A stretch of 64,000 bases of DNA from an uncultured bacterium (GCA_902791985.1 CADAYD010000012.1:62001-126000); one strand, 5' to 3'. Counted from the stretch's first letter, positions 45,465 to 55,800 are shown. A program made the numbers and translations. The notes: generated from the letters alone by a model not told the origin.

Positions 45465-46796
45465 ATGACAAATTCGGCAAACCAATCACAAAAACCTTTA
45501 ACAACTAAAATCAATTCTTGCGGGAATATTGAAATCGGCGGATGTGATTTGGTTGAACTTGTCGAGAAATATGATACTCCGCTATATGTAGTTGATGAAA
45601 AAACTTTAAGAACTATTTGTGCAGATTATAAAAAAGCGTTCGAAAAATACCCCAAAACCAATATTATGTATGCATCAAAAGCACTATGTACAAGCGCAAT
45701 CAGCGCAATACTTAATGAAGAAGGTCTTGGGTTTGATACTGTTTCTGCGGGTGAAATTTATACTATTTATAAAGCCGGTGCTGATATGAGCAAGGTTTTA
45801 TTTAATGGCAATAACAAATCTTTTGATGAGCTAAATTTAGCTATTGATTTAGGGGTTGGCAGAATTTCTGCTGATAATTTTTATGAACTTGCACTTTTAA
45901 ATACGATTGCGCAAAGTAAAAATAAAACGGTAAATATTTTATTGAGAATTACTCCGGGGATTGAGTGCCATACTCATCAATACATTCAGACAGGTCATTT
46001 GGATTCAAAATTCGGATTTGACATTACTCAAATTGATGAAGCGGTAGAACTGATTTTGAATGAATATACAAATTTGAAACTTCATGGTCTGCATGCTCAT
46101 ATTGGTTCACAGATTTTTGAAACAAGTATATATGCGGATGAAATTGATATCTTGTGCCGCGAACTTGCAAGACTTGATGAAAAATTTGGTTTAAAACTCA
46201 ACGAAATCAATCTCGGTGGTGGCTTGGGAGTAAAATATACCGATGGAGATGTTCCTCCATCTACTTATGAGATTGGCGAAATTATTATTGATGCAATTAA
46301 TAAATCTGTAAAAAAATATAATATAGAACCTCCTGCGATATTCTTAGAGCCGGGACGCAGTATAATTTCAATGAGTGGTGTAACTTTGTATACAATCGGA
46401 AGTTCAAAACAGGTCCCGCACGGGAAGAAATACGTTTCAGTTGATGGCGGAATGGCTGATAATCCTCGTCCAAGCCTTTATCAAGCAAAATATTTTGCAC
46501 AGATTGCAAATAAGAAAGAAGCTTGTGAATATGAAAAAGTTACTATTGGCGGACGTTTTTGTGAATCCGGAGATATTTTGATTGAAGATATCTCTCTGCC
46601 AAAACTTGAAGAAGGTGATATTTTGTGCGTATACAATACAGGTGCGTACAATTATTCAATGGCTTCTAATTATAACAGAGTTGAAAAACCTGCAATGGTT
46701 CTGGTTAACAACGGGGAATCTGAAGTCATTGTAAAACGTGAAACTTTAGAAGATTTAATAAGATGTGATGTAATTCCTGAGAGGTTGAAAAGATAA
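45465..46796 (+). CDS. lysA: Diaminopimelate decarboxylase
   Basis: PLP enzyme that decarboxylates meso-diaminopimelate to lysine, the last step of the pathway. The 443-residue fold-type III protein has the PLP lysine in MYASKALCTSAI near residue 69, HIGSQIFE, NLGGGLGVKY, LEPGRSII, and the second active-site cysteine segment RFCESGDILI. AAAGGAG precedes the ATG. In the 110-nt gap before it, TCCCTTTAAAGGGA is a small palindrome whose CTCC could pair with the ribosome site, a possible translational control. It is the first gene of lysA-cdaA-yitT, with the next start 1 nt after its stop. Confidence 0.95.
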   Translation: MTNSANQSQKPLTTKINSCGNIEIGGCDLVELVEKYDTPLYVVDEKTLRTICADYKKAFEKYPKTNIMYASKALCTSAISAILNEEGLGFDTVSAGEIYTIYKAGADMSKVLFNGNNKSFDELNLAIDLGVGRISADNFYELALLNTIAQSKNKTVNILLRITPGIECHTHQYIQTGHLDSKFGFDITQIDEAVELILNEYTNLKLHGLHAHIGSQIFETSIYADEIDILCRELARLDEKFGLKLNEINLGGGLGVKYTDGDVPPSTYEIGEIIIDAINKSVKKYNIEPPAIFLEPGRSIISMSGVTLYTIGSSKQVPHGKKYVSVDGGMADNPRPSLYQAKYFAQIANKKEACEYEKVTIGGRFCESGDILIEDISLPKLEEGDILCVYNTGAYNYSMASNYNRVEKPAMVLVNNGESEVIVKRETLEDLIRCDVIPERLKR

Positions 46797-46797
46797 T

Positions 46798-47703
46798 ATG
46801 GAAAGTATTTTAATGTTTCTGCAAAATTCAATAGGTGATTGGCATACGTTTATCAAGGGCACTTTTGGCTGGAAGAATGTATTTGAAGTATTAGTAATTG
46901 TATTTGTGTTATTGTTTGTCTATCGCAAATTTATTAAAGATTCACAATCGGAAAAATTTGTCAAAGGTGCATTTGTACTTGTATTTATATGGATACTGAG
47001 TGAAATCTTGATTGCGGTAGATTTGCAAATATTAGGTGCGTTTTTGCGTTCGGTTGTTTTATTTGTGTCATTGAGTTTAATTGTTATATTTCAGCCGGAG
47101 TTGCGCAAATTGCTTGGTTATTTGGGGCAAGTAGGGTTTATAAATAAATTACTTTCCGGAAATAAAAATTCATATTCTGATAAAAATGTTGATGTAATAA
47201 AAGAAGTTGTTGAGGCTGTTAAATATTTATCTAAAACTCATACCGGAGCATTGATGGTTTTTCAAAAAGATTTGAGTAATACATTCAAAGATGTAGGAAC
47301 TATACTTAATGCGGATGTTTCAACAGAATTAATTCTGACTATATTTCATGTTAATACGCCTTTACATGACGGTGCAGTTGTTATAAACGGAAATAAAATT
47401 ATTTCGGCAGGAGTGCTGCTCCCGTTAACAGAAGATCCAAAGCTCAGTTGGAAATATGGTACTCGTCACAGGGCTGCTATCGGAATGACTGAAAATACTG
47501 ATGCTGCATGTCTTGTAGTATCTGAAGAAACAGGTGATGTTTCTATAACAATGGACGGAACTCTTAAAAAATATGATGATATTCCGACATTAAAGGCCGA
47601 TTTGGAAAATATTCTGGGTATAAAAAGAGTTGATAATGATGATGAAAAAAATATTTTTAGCCTTGAAAATTTGATAACAAAGAATAAAAAGGCAGAAAAA
47701 TAA
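46798..47703 (+). CDS. cdaA: Diadenylate cyclase CdaA (c-di-AMP synthase)
   Basis: Makes cyclic di-AMP from two ATP at the membrane; c-di-AMP controls potassium and osmotic balance and wall integrity in many bacteria. The 301-residue protein has three N-terminal spans (about 27-110, including VFEVLVIVFVLLFVY and VVLFVSLSLIVIF), a short linker helix, and the DAC domain with DGA (LHDGAVVI near 189) and RHR (GTRHRAAIG near 221). A charged C-terminal tail follows. It lies immediately behind lysA and before a YitT-family gene. The common partner genes cdaR and glmM are not adjacent. Confidence 0.95.
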   Translation: MESILMFLQNSIGDWHTFIKGTFGWKNVFEVLVIVFVLLFVYRKFIKDSQSEKFVKGAFVLVFIWILSEILIAVDLQILGAFLRSVVLFVSLSLIVIFQPELRKLLGYLGQVGFINKLLSGNKNSYSDKNVDVIKEVVEAVKYLSKTHTGALMVFQKDLSNTFKDVGTILNADVSTELILTIFHVNTPLHDGAVVINGNKIISAGVLLPLTEDPKLSWKYGTRHRAAIGMTENTDAACLVVSEETGDVSITMDGTLKKYDDIPTLKADLENILGIKRVDNDDEKNIFSLENLITKNKKAEK

Positions 47704-47704
47704 T

Positions 47705-48547
47705 ATGAAGAAAAATAAAGTATTTAAGATTTTAAGAAAATTATTTTTAATAACTTTTGGAGCAATAATTACAGGTTTTGCGTTAGGGTCTTTTTTGTCC
47801 CCAAATGATATTATTGACGGAGGAGTTATCGGTGTTTCAATGATTTTGAGTAATGTATTTAAACTAAATTTAGGTTTACTCATAATTATTTTAAACTTGC
47901 CTTTCATACTTTTAGCGTGGAAAAAAATGGGGACAAAATTTGTTCTTCTAACAGGTTATGCAAATATAATTTTGGCATTGTCAACAAATTATTTTGAAGG
48001 TATTAGAGTCACAAATGATTTGCTTTTGGCAACAGTTTTTGGGGGGATAATTTTAGGTGTTGGAGTAGGGACAATATTGAAAAGGGAGGCTTCACTTGAC
48101 GGAACGGAGATGTTATCACTTATAGTATCTCGTAAATTCGGGTTTAGTGTAGGGGAATTTATATTATTTATAAATGTATTTATATATGCTGTTGCAGGCT
48201 TGACTTTTGGCTGGGAAAGTGCAATGTATTCTGTTTTGACTTACTTTATAGGTTCAAAAGTAATTGATAGCGTAATGGAAGGTTTTAACAGTTCAAAATC
48301 AGTCCGAGTAATAAGTGAAAAGTCAGGACAAATTGGCGAAGAACTCATTGAAAAACTAGATATCAGTGTTACGTATTTGCAAGGTATTGGCGGGTATTCA
48401 GGATTGAATAAGGAGCTGATTTATTGTGTAATTTCTCGTTTAGAACTTCCCAAAATGTTGGATATTGTAAAAGAAATAGATCCAAAGGCTTTTGTTTCTG
48501 TAGTTGATGTCCACGAAGTTTATGGCGGAAGATTTAGTAAGCATTAA
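47705..48547 (+). CDS. YitT-family membrane protein (DUF161/DUF2179)
   Basis: A 280-residue protein with about five or six spans in its first ~200 residues (FGAIITGFALGSFLSPND, LLIIILNLPFILLAW, and the family segment REASLDGTEMLSLIVSRK), and a C-terminal soluble DUF2179 domain (SGQIGEELIEKLDISVTYL, VYGGRFSK). YitT proteins are widespread but of unsettled function; transport has been proposed. It starts 1 nt after cdaA and is probably translationally coupled, which may link it to c-di-AMP signalling or to lysine/diaminopimelate handling. Confidence 0.88.
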   Translation: MKKNKVFKILRKLFLITFGAIITGFALGSFLSPNDIIDGGVIGVSMILSNVFKLNLGLLIIILNLPFILLAWKKMGTKFVLLTGYANIILALSTNYFEGIRVTNDLLLATVFGGIILGVGVGTILKREASLDGTEMLSLIVSRKFGFSVGEFILFINVFIYAVAGLTFGWESAMYSVLTYFIGSKVIDSVMEGFNSSKSVRVISEKSGQIGEELIEKLDISVTYLQGIGGYSGLNKELIYCVISRLELPKMLDIVKEIDPKAFVSVVDVHEVYGGRFSKH

Positions 48548-48607
48548 ATTATATAGACATTTAAAAGAAAATATTATATACTTGTTTTAGAATGCGAGGG
48601 AAAATAA

Positions 48608-48955
48608 ATGGCTAAAAATAATGATACTGTACCAATAGAAGTTACTATTTTGACATCAGACCACGATATCAAAGGGGTTGTGCATGTTTCAAAGTATACT
48701 AATACGAACAGAGAGCTTACAGATCTTTTAAATGATAAAGAAAGAAGATTTTTGGCTGTTACTAATGCTGAGATTTATCCCCGAACAGGGAATCAATCCC
48801 CAAGACGATATAATTTTTTAGAAATACATATGGATTATGTTTTGATGGTTCACCCCACCACACAGGCCGTATTCAGAGATAGCGGCAAAACACAAGAAGA
48901 TATTGCACGTTTCAGAGATTTGAGAGCAAAATTGAATCAAACAAAACCATTTTAA
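48608..48955 (+). CDS. Conserved small protein, unknown
   Basis: A 115-residue soluble protein. The pattern is a beta-rich core: PIEVTILTSDHDIKGVVHV, then NRELTDLLNDKERRFLAVTN, then EIHMDYVLMVHP. It loosely recalls Lsm-like or PilZ-like small barrels in which an N-terminal strand pair is followed by a defined loop, but no family can be named with confidence. GAGGGAAAA precedes the ATG. It stands 60 nt after the yitT gene and is followed by a palindrome. Likely cytoplasmic. Confidence 0.7.
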   Translation: MAKNNDTVPIEVTILTSDHDIKGVVHVSKYTNTNRELTDLLNDKERRFLAVTNAEIYPRTGNQSPRRYNFLEIHMDYVLMVHPTTQAVFRDSGKTQEDIARFRDLRAKLNQTKPF

Positions 48956-48974
48956 CAATAAAAAATATGGATAA

Positions 48975-49000
48975 CCGGACAAAATATATATTTTGTCCGG
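48975..49000. terminator. Perfect 26-bp palindrome between convergent genes
   Basis: CCGGACAAAATAT and its exact complement, followed by AT-rich sequence, placed between the stops of the genes at 48608 and 49036. The T-run is weak, but the position fits a two-way terminator. Confidence 0.65.
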
Positions 49001-49035
49001 CTATATTATATGGGTTATTTATAAAAGAAAGGGGG

Positions 49036-49722
49036 TTAAATTTGTTGTACTTGTGAATCAGCTTCTTTAGCTTTTGCACGATTTGAAAATGCATCAATGA
49101 CAGAACCTATTGCCCAGCCAGCAACTCCTAAAAGAGGAAGTTTTATTGCTAAACCTTTTAATGTAAATGCTTTTTTGATGGTTTCGCCATTAAATATTTT
49201 CTTTATTCCACTAAATAGGGCAGTACCGAGACCTGCAAAGATACCTGTTTTCTTCCAGGTGCTTGAGGTTTCATAAATGTTGCCTTTTTCTGTAATTCTT
49301 AAATTCGGATTTTGTGCTAAAAGTTCATTATAATACTGATTTAATTCATCTTGCGTGAATTGTGCTTGATTTTGTCCTCCGTTGAATACAGGTTGATTGA
49401 TTTGTTGCGCCTGCGGATACTGAGTCTGCGGATACTGCGCCTGCGGATACGGAGTCTGAACTTGCGGATTAATGGTTTGTGTTTGTTGAACAGGAGTGCT
49501 CATTGGTCCAAAAATACTTGCTCTTTGTTCATCTGTAAGATTACCTGTCTTAAGCCAATCCGGCATCATCATATCATTTTCATAATTTTTCCCGTTCATA
49601 CCTGTATTAAATAAGCTTCCTGTAATATTACTATTAAATCCTGTTGGTTGTGTTACGACCGGATTTGTTGAAAGCGAAGTTGAGCTTACGTTCCCTACCT
49701 GTGTTAATAATTCATTTCCCAT
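49036..49722 (-). CDS. Gln/Pro-rich repeat protein with hydrophobic C-terminus
   Basis: A 228-residue protein of unknown function. The N-terminal half is polar (S/T/N/Q). Residues about 89-104 are pentapeptide-like repeats (YPQAQ, YPQTQ, YPQAQ). A short acidic helix follows (FTQDELNQYYNELLA), then a hydrophobic, glycine-rich C-terminal region (FAGLGTALFSGI, LPLLGVAGWAIGSVIDAF). AGGAAAGG precedes the ATG. The repeats come from 15-bp tandem DNA units. It may be an envelope-associated protein with a flexible spacer. No enzyme motif is seen. Confidence 0.65.
   Translation of the reverse strand: MGNELLTQVGNVSSTSLSTNPVVTQPTGFNSNITGSLFNTGMNGKNYENDMMMPDWLKTGNLTDEQRASIFGPMSTPVQQTQTINPQVQTPYPQAQYPQTQYPQAQQINQPVFNGGQNQAQFTQDELNQYYNELLAQNPNLRITEKGNIYETSSTWKKTGIFAGLGTALFSGIKKIFNGETIKKAFTLKGLAIKLPLLGVAGWAIGSVIDAFSNRAKAKEADSQVQQI
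49407..49458. repeat. 15-bp in-frame tandem repeat (about 3.5 copies)
   Basis: Units of the form G[CA]G[CT]CTGCGGATAC[TG], at 49407-49421, 49422-49436 and 49437-49451, plus a partial fourth. They encode the Y-P-Q-x-Q repeats of the gene at 49036, so copy changes would keep the frame. Confidence 0.85.
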
Positions 49723-49841
49723 AAAATAACCTTTCCTACAATAATTAATTTAACCCTACATGTACATAAAGTATTTTCTGATTAAAAAATTGCCTTTTTA
49801 TTAAAAAATATTAATAAAAATTTATAAATTTACGAAAAATG

Positions 49842-49853
49842 TATAATTAGCTT
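49842..49853 (+). promoter_or_regulatory. Leaderless -10 element of the chromate-type transporter pair
   Basis: TATAAT at 49842-49847, exactly 6 nt before the ATG at 49854. No ribosome site and no clear -35. Confidence 0.55.
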
Positions 49854-50408
49854 ATGGAAAAATCTTTTTTCTCTATTTTTAAAACATTTTTTAAGGTAGG
49901 AGCATTACTTCTTGGTGGAGGATATGTAATTCTTCCGTTATTGACTTCTGAGCTGGTTGATAAAAAAGGTTGGATAACTTCTGATGAGCTATGTGAATAT
50001 TATGCAATAAGTACCAGTTTGCCTGGTGTAATAGCAGTGAATACGGCGATTTTTGCGGGCAAAAAGCTTTTAGGTACAAAAGGTGCGATAGCGGCTATAA
50101 CAGGGGTTACAATGCCTGCTTTTGTTGTTATCATTCTGCTTGCTTCTATATTAAGTGAACTTGTGCATTTTAACAGTGTAAATTATATTTTTTGGGGTGT
50201 CGGAATAGGGGTTATTGCTCTTTTATGTTTTGCTGTTAAAGAGATGTGGGGCAAATGTGTCACAGACCGTTTTACTTCCTGGATTTATATTATATGTTTG
50301 CTTTTGGCATTATCAGGCAAAATCTCATCTGCGTGGATAGTTATTTTTGCGATTATAATTGGTGCCAGTGCGCAGTTTATAAAAAACAGGAGAATAAGTA
50401 ATGATTAA
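49854..50408 (+). CDS. Chromate-transporter-family half protein (N-type)
   Basis: A 184-residue membrane protein of the CHR (ChrA) family, here in the short, single-domain form that works as a pair. The signature is near the N-terminus: FFKVGALLLGGGYVILPLL, then LPGVIAVNTAIFAGKKLLG, with about five spans in all. Full-length ChrA exports chromate; short pairs in anaerobes have uncertain substrates. Its 3' end overlaps the second half by 8 bp, so the two are made together. No ribosome site is present; a -10 element placed for a leaderless mRNA precedes it. Confidence 0.88.
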   Translation: MEKSFFSIFKTFFKVGALLLGGGYVILPLLTSELVDKKGWITSDELCEYYAISTSLPGVIAVNTAIFAGKKLLGTKGAIAAITGVTMPAFVVIILLASILSELVHFNSVNYIFWGVGIGVIALLCFAVKEMWGKCVTDRFTSWIYIICLLLALSGKISSAWIVIFAIIIGASAQFIKNRRISND

Positions 50409-50943
50409 ACTTTATTTTCAACTGTTTCTTCAATTTCTCCATATAGGTGTGTTTTCTTTCGGGGGCGGATATGCTACTTTACCGTTTTTGTATGAAATCG
50501 CAGAAAAATATAAATGGTTTAGTGTAAATCAATTGACTGATATGCTTGCACTGTCGTCTATTACTCCCGGTCCGATAGGAGTAAATATGGCAACATTTTC
50601 AGGGTATACAATGGCAGGAATATCAGGTTCTGTAACCGCCACTGTTGCCATTATGCTGCCTTCATTTATTTTTGTTTCCATAGTTTATAAAATTCTTGAT
50701 AAATTCAAATCAAATTGTTATATCCAAAATATTGTAAAATCACTTAAACCTGCCGGTTGTGCTTTATTGTCGGCTGTTGGTATAAAACTTTTATTTACAT
50801 CCAATCTTCATCTTTTTGGCTTTTTATGTTTGTTGACTTTTTTAGTCACAGGATTTTTAAAAAAACGAGATCCGCTCTTCTATTTAGGAATTTCTGCTTT
50901 ATATGGTCTTGTAATAGGACATTTACACTGGATTGGAGTTTAG
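50401..50943 (+). CDS. Chromate-transporter-family half protein (C-type)
   Basis: A 180-residue partner of the preceding gene, with the same CHR signature in a second version: FLHIGVFSFGGGYATLPFL, then ITPGPIGVNMATFSGYTMAG. It has about five spans and a short hydrophilic middle (DKFKSNCYIQNIVKSL). It overlaps the first gene by 8 bp; GGAG within that gene serves as the ribosome site. The two halves are expected to form a heterodimer with opposite topology. Substrate unproven. Confidence 0.88.
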   Translation: MIKLYFQLFLQFLHIGVFSFGGGYATLPFLYEIAEKYKWFSVNQLTDMLALSSITPGPIGVNMATFSGYTMAGISGSVTATVAIMLPSFIFVSIVYKILDKFKSNCYIQNIVKSLKPAGCALLSAVGIKLLFTSNLHLFGFLCLLTFLVTGFLKKRDPLFYLGISALYGLVIGHLHWIGV

Positions 50944-51087
50944 ATTATTAAAAATTATTAAGATTGTCTGTAAAATATTATTTGCCAAAATCCAATGATA
51001 GTATAGACTTTATATATTGTTACAAAATTCGTTGTATCGCTTGAAATCATTTATTATATAATACTTTCAAAAGGATTACAAAATTTC

Positions 51088-52176
51088 ATGACAAAGATTA
51101 ATATATTACAGTGGTTATATAAACATTCTCCCGCAAATTTTTACAGTATTACTGACAGTGGTGAAACTATAATCAAATCAATTAATAACACATTTTCCGG
51201 TTATAAGTATAATAGAGTATTTTCGGATGATGAAGTTAATAATCTAAGAAAAGTTATTAAAAATTTTAAAAGATTTTCAACAATTGCGATTTTGGTAACA
51301 TATTTTATTTTAGTTTATTGTTTTGTTTTTCCTTATTACAGTTTGTTTGAGAATAGTAATGTTAAATTTTCGGTAATAATATCTGTGATTCTGATTCCGT
51401 TTGTAATCCTTGCTATAGTATCGAAATTTTTTGAAATTTATATAAAGAGAAATTTTGGGGAATTTGAAAAATCTCATTTCCCATCATCAAATTTTATCGA
51501 AACACAATCATATAGAGATTTTAAAATTGAAATTGCAAAGGTTTTTGTTTTTATATTTTTTATGTTTTTGGTTTTTATAAGTGTAGGTTCTCCGTATGAA
51601 ACATCTATAAATCTTATAAAACAAGGGCGCTATGAGCAAGCTATAAAGGTGACTACAGTTTGGTCAAAAATTATACCAATTGATCCTCAATGGTATTCAC
51701 TCAGGGCGTATGCAAAATTTTATAACGGAGATTATGAAGGTGCCATACAAGATTATGACAAAGCTTATGTATTGAAGGATGATGAATATAAAAGCATGAG
51801 TTTTGATAATAAGATATACATAAAATACTTTTTGAATGATTATAAATCCGCTTTGACGGATTTTGATAATGAAATAACACATACTAAAGATCTTGGAGAG
51901 CAAAATTCTCTTTTGTGGGATAAGGCTCAATTTTTGTATAATATTGGGGAATATAAAAAGGCACTCGATTTATACAATTCTTTAATTAAAAAATCTGTCA
52001 ATGACCGGATTTATTTGCTGGAAAATCGTCTTTATTTTGAAAGGGCACAAGTTTATAAACAACTTAAAATGTTTAAAGAAGCAAAAGATGATGAACAAAT
52101 GGCTAAGGATTTAGATTTGGATATTGAATATCAAAATTCAATACCGGAGCCTGTTTTAATTTTAGAAGAAATATAG
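51088..52176 (+). CDS. Membrane protein with C-terminal TPR repeats
   Basis: A 362-residue protein: a cytoplasmic N-terminal region (about 1-65), a two-span hairpin (FSTIAILVTYFILVYCFVF and VIISVILIPFVILAIVSKF, about 68-120), a third span near 150-168 (FVFIFFMFLVFISVG), then a soluble TPR domain (about 180-350) with units such as GRYEQAIKV, GDYEGAIQDYDKAYVL and GEYKKALDLYNSL. The TPR domain probably binds another protein at the membrane. TATAAT at 51057-51062 and AAAGGA before the ATG give a normal leader. It is followed 52 nt later by the secreted protein at 52229. Confidence 0.75.
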   Translation: MTKINILQWLYKHSPANFYSITDSGETIIKSINNTFSGYKYNRVFSDDEVNNLRKVIKNFKRFSTIAILVTYFILVYCFVFPYYSLFENSNVKFSVIISVILIPFVILAIVSKFFEIYIKRNFGEFEKSHFPSSNFIETQSYRDFKIEIAKVFVFIFFMFLVFISVGSPYETSINLIKQGRYEQAIKVTTVWSKIIPIDPQWYSLRAYAKFYNGDYEGAIQDYDKAYVLKDDEYKSMSFDNKIYIKYFLNDYKSALTDFDNEITHTKDLGEQNSLLWDKAQFLYNIGEYKKALDLYNSLIKKSVNDRIYLLENRLYFERAQVYKQLKMFKEAKDDEQMAKDLDLDIEYQNSIPEPVLILEEI

Positions 52177-52216
52177 ATTTAATATAAACAAATGATGATT
52201 TTTTTTGCAGAATTAT

Positions 52217-52228
52217 TATAATGTTTGT
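52217..52228 (+). promoter_or_regulatory. Leaderless -10 element
   Basis: TATAAT at 52217-52222, exactly 6 nt before the ATG at 52229. It decides the start over an in-frame TTG at 52205, which lies upstream of the -10. No ribosome site is present. Confidence 0.6.
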
Positions 52229-52876
52229 ATGAGAAGGTGCGGACTTTTTTTAGTAATATTATCTGTTTGTCTTATTCAAGGCCTACCTGCTTTGAGTAAG
52301 GATAAACTTCCTGTTGAAGGCAAAGGATATGTTGGGACTTTGCCTGTTTTAACAAGAAATTACGGATCTAATGAAGAGGCTACTGATACTACTCCGGCTT
52401 CAGTTTCTCCTATTCCTTCAAAAGATTTTAATTCGGAAAGTGAAATAAAACCTGCCCCGATTGAAGATCCTTCGTTCGTGAATATTATTCTTAAAACAGA
52501 TAAAACTTCAAAATATGTAAACGACCTCAATGAATTTATCCCTATTTTAGAAGAAATTTACGATATGATTGATGAAAATAAAAATGTTCAAATTTTTAAC
52601 GCAAAAGTTTATTATTTTAATAAAAGTGTTGAATATTTTAGAGATAAATATGCAAATAAGCCAGAAAGTCAATTTATTTCATATAGACGGCTTTTAGAGC
52701 TTAATACTCATTCAAAGTCTATATCGCTGCTTCGCAGCGAGGCGGAAAAATATAATCCTTATCTGTCTTATGGTAGCGAAGGGTACATCTATAATCCTAA
52801 TAATATACGAGAACAAATGGGGTATTTAAAAGACGAAATCAGACAAACGATTTTGCTACTTAGAGAGTCTAATTAG
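52229..52876 (+). CDS. Exported protein of unknown function
   Basis: A 215-residue protein whose N-terminus is a signal peptide (MRRCGLFLVILSVCLIQGLPALS-KD). A Thr/Pro/Ser-rich spacer follows (about 40-75), then a helical, charged domain (about 85-215) with segments like NDLNEFIPILEEIYDMID and LLELNTHSKSISLLRSEAEKY. No catalytic motif is seen. Its last 4 bp overlap the stop of the convergent AsmA-type gene. Likely periplasmic. Confidence 0.68.
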   Translation: MRRCGLFLVILSVCLIQGLPALSKDKLPVEGKGYVGTLPVLTRNYGSNEEATDTTPASVSPIPSKDFNSESEIKPAPIEDPSFVNIILKTDKTSKYVNDLNEFIPILEEIYDMIDENKNVQIFNAKVYYFNKSVEYFRDKYANKPESQFISYRRLLELNTHSKSISLLRSEAEKYNPYLSYGSEGYIYNPNNIREQMGYLKDEIRQTILLLRESN

Positions 52877-55800
52877 TGTTTAATCCATTTGAAGCTTTTA
52901 ACATAATTGCTGCCGTTGATATCGCCAAAGATTTCGGCTCTGAAAACACGAACAGCATTTTCTTTGTTAAAGTTTGGAATTTTATTGATATTACTTGTTG
53001 ATTCCGGATTGATATCGTTGATATTAATCCCAGGAAGTCGGTTTAATAATCTGTTTAATGATGCATTGCCGATTTTACCGAGTAATGTAGAGAAGTTCTT
53101 TGATAAGCTGCCATAAATTTCCATATCTGCAACAAGTGTTGAGAGGTTGTAACTTCCGGTCATATACATATTGAGTTCCTTACCTTGGGAATATACATTT
53201 ATGTTATTTGCAACTCCGTTTTTAACTTTTACATCCCCGCTTATTTGAGAGAAGTTGCCTGTTTTTAACGGAGTTATTAAATCAATAATCCCGTTAACAC
53301 TAACACCTGTAATCCCGCCTGTTACAAGATTTGCAGCTTTTAAAAGATATTCTAATGACCCGAGTTTTGGCATCCTGCCGTCTTTAACTTCAAATGCTCC
53401 GTCTCCGCTTAATGTGTTTAAACATTCAACGCTGTTTGAACCATTGCAGGACATTCTCATATCTCCTGTAACAAGACCGTACATTTGTCCCGGCATATCA
53501 AAGAAGTTTTCACTTATTATTTCAGCATCTGCATTTTTAATATTCATTGTTGCTTTTGATTCCATTGTTGAAAGATTTGTGTTTATATCTCCGTCAACAG
53601 TTCCGTTTGCAATATTGAATGTATATTTGTCGATATGTAAAATGTGATCTTCGCCCATCGTGACTTTTGCATTAAAATCTGTTGCCTGTGCTTTTTTTAT
53701 AAGAATTTTATCTGCAAGAATTTCACCGTTTTTTATAATTATTGAAGTCGGATCCAAATCAAATGATGTTGTTTTACTGTTTTTATTCTTTAATTTATCC
53801 GTATCATAGTCATTAAATCTGTTTGCAATCAAGTTTAAATCCAATACGTCTGTTTTCACTTTAAAATCTTCAACGATGTATGGAGGCGTTGTTTTATTAA
53901 CTATTTTTGCATAAATTGTAATATCATTTGTGAGGATTACTCCTTTTGAGTTTAAGTGTATATAATCTCTTTGCATATCAATATCAATATCGCGAATGGT
54001 TGAATCTAATATAGGAATATCTACACTCGAAATGTTTAGGGACCCCAATGCATAAGGGGCAAGAGATGTCCCGTTGACTGTCATATCCGCCATAAACATC
54101 CCCTGTTTGATAGTCGGTTTTTTAAGAAGTATATTAAATATTTTTGCATCCGTCGGTTCAAAAGTTTTAATTCTCAGGTTTTCAAATTTAATGAGATTGT
54201 TTTTAATAAGTGAAATTGCTCCTGACATTGAGAGCTGTTTTTGTTCGGAAGTCTTTTTATTTTGGGAAGTTATTGTTTGAATATAATCGAGCGCATTAAT
54301 TTTTATTCTGTTTTTTGTTAAATTTGTATCAGCATGAATTGAAACAGGATTTGTTGCAATCCCGTCAATATCTGTTTCACCTGAAGGTGCGCCGGTGAAA
54401 GTTGCTCCCATATAGTAAATTGAAGAATTTTCTTTAACATTTAAATGGCTGTTTGCATGTATATTTTCAAGAGTTCCGCTGAGTTTTGAGTTAAAATTGG
54501 CATCTCCTTTAAGTTTGACAGGATAAACAGATTTTTCGTTAATGAATTTATCAAAAAATTCTTGATTCAATTTTCCTGCAACATATAGGTTTAAATTTGG
54601 TGCGTTGAGTATATTTGAAATATAACCGTTTAAAAATACGGGCATTGAACTTATTTTTGTATTAACTTTGCTCAAATAAAGCGTTTCTCCTCTTAGGTTC
54701 GCTTTTCCTGATAAGATGTTGATATTAGTATCATATGGTTCATAACGAAAACTTATGTTTTTTAAATCGGTATCAGAGTATATTCCGCCGTTTTTAATAG
54801 TTCCTTTTATATTTATGTGTCCTTGAAGGTCTTTTATATTATTGATTTCTTTTTTGTATTCTGCAGGTAAATTGATTTGGTCTTTCATGTTATTAATGGA
54901 TGCAATATTAAAGTTCCCAAAGTCAAATATTGCATCTTGTATTTTCATAGAATCATAAATGTTTGTTCCAGTGAACGAAAGGGTGAACGGATTTCCGTTA
55001 AATAAGCCTTTTAATCCTTGAGCGCTTAAAACGGAATTTCTGACATTAAAATCTCCGCCGTTAACTTTTATGGGATTTGAAGTATTCATATTGGAGTGAA
55101 TTTTCCCGTCAACTATAATTTTGTTATAGTCTAGTTTTGAAGCATCTGCAACTCCGCTATATTTACCGACAAATGAGACTTCAAGATTTCCCAATTCCTT
55201 TTTAAACGGAACATACATATTTGGTTTCATTGCATCCCATAAATTAACCAGTTTAAATTTGTCAGATGTGGCAACAAGGTTCATTGTTGTATTTTGGGCA
55301 GTTCCTTTAACTTGAATATTTGAGTTGTTTAGTGTTCCGGTTAAGTCATAATTCGCATCTTGTTTGTCAAAATTAACGATTCCGTTTATATTTTTAAAAG
55401 GAATGAATGTATCTTGAAGGATTGTAGTGGCATTATGCAAAACGATTTTGCCTTTAGCAAATAAATCTTCATTGAATTGTATTTGAGTTACATCATCTTT
55501 TACTTTTCCGTAAATTGTTAAATATAAATCTCCAATTCCGTCCGGGTGAGTGAAAGGTTTTATTACTTTTTGTACTTCCGCTAAATCCGGAGAAGAATTT
55601 ATAACCTTCATCATATCAGGAATTTTTTGTCCTTTGGTTGCCGCCTCTACTATCATATCCCCGAAGACACTACATTTACCGTTAATTTTCGTCGGTCTAT
55701 TGTTTATTGTCCCCGAGCTTGTTTTGAAAGTTACGTTTCTGTCTTCAAATATAATCTCTCCTGATGCATTTTTTAATTCAAGGTTATGAATTTGGGTAAA

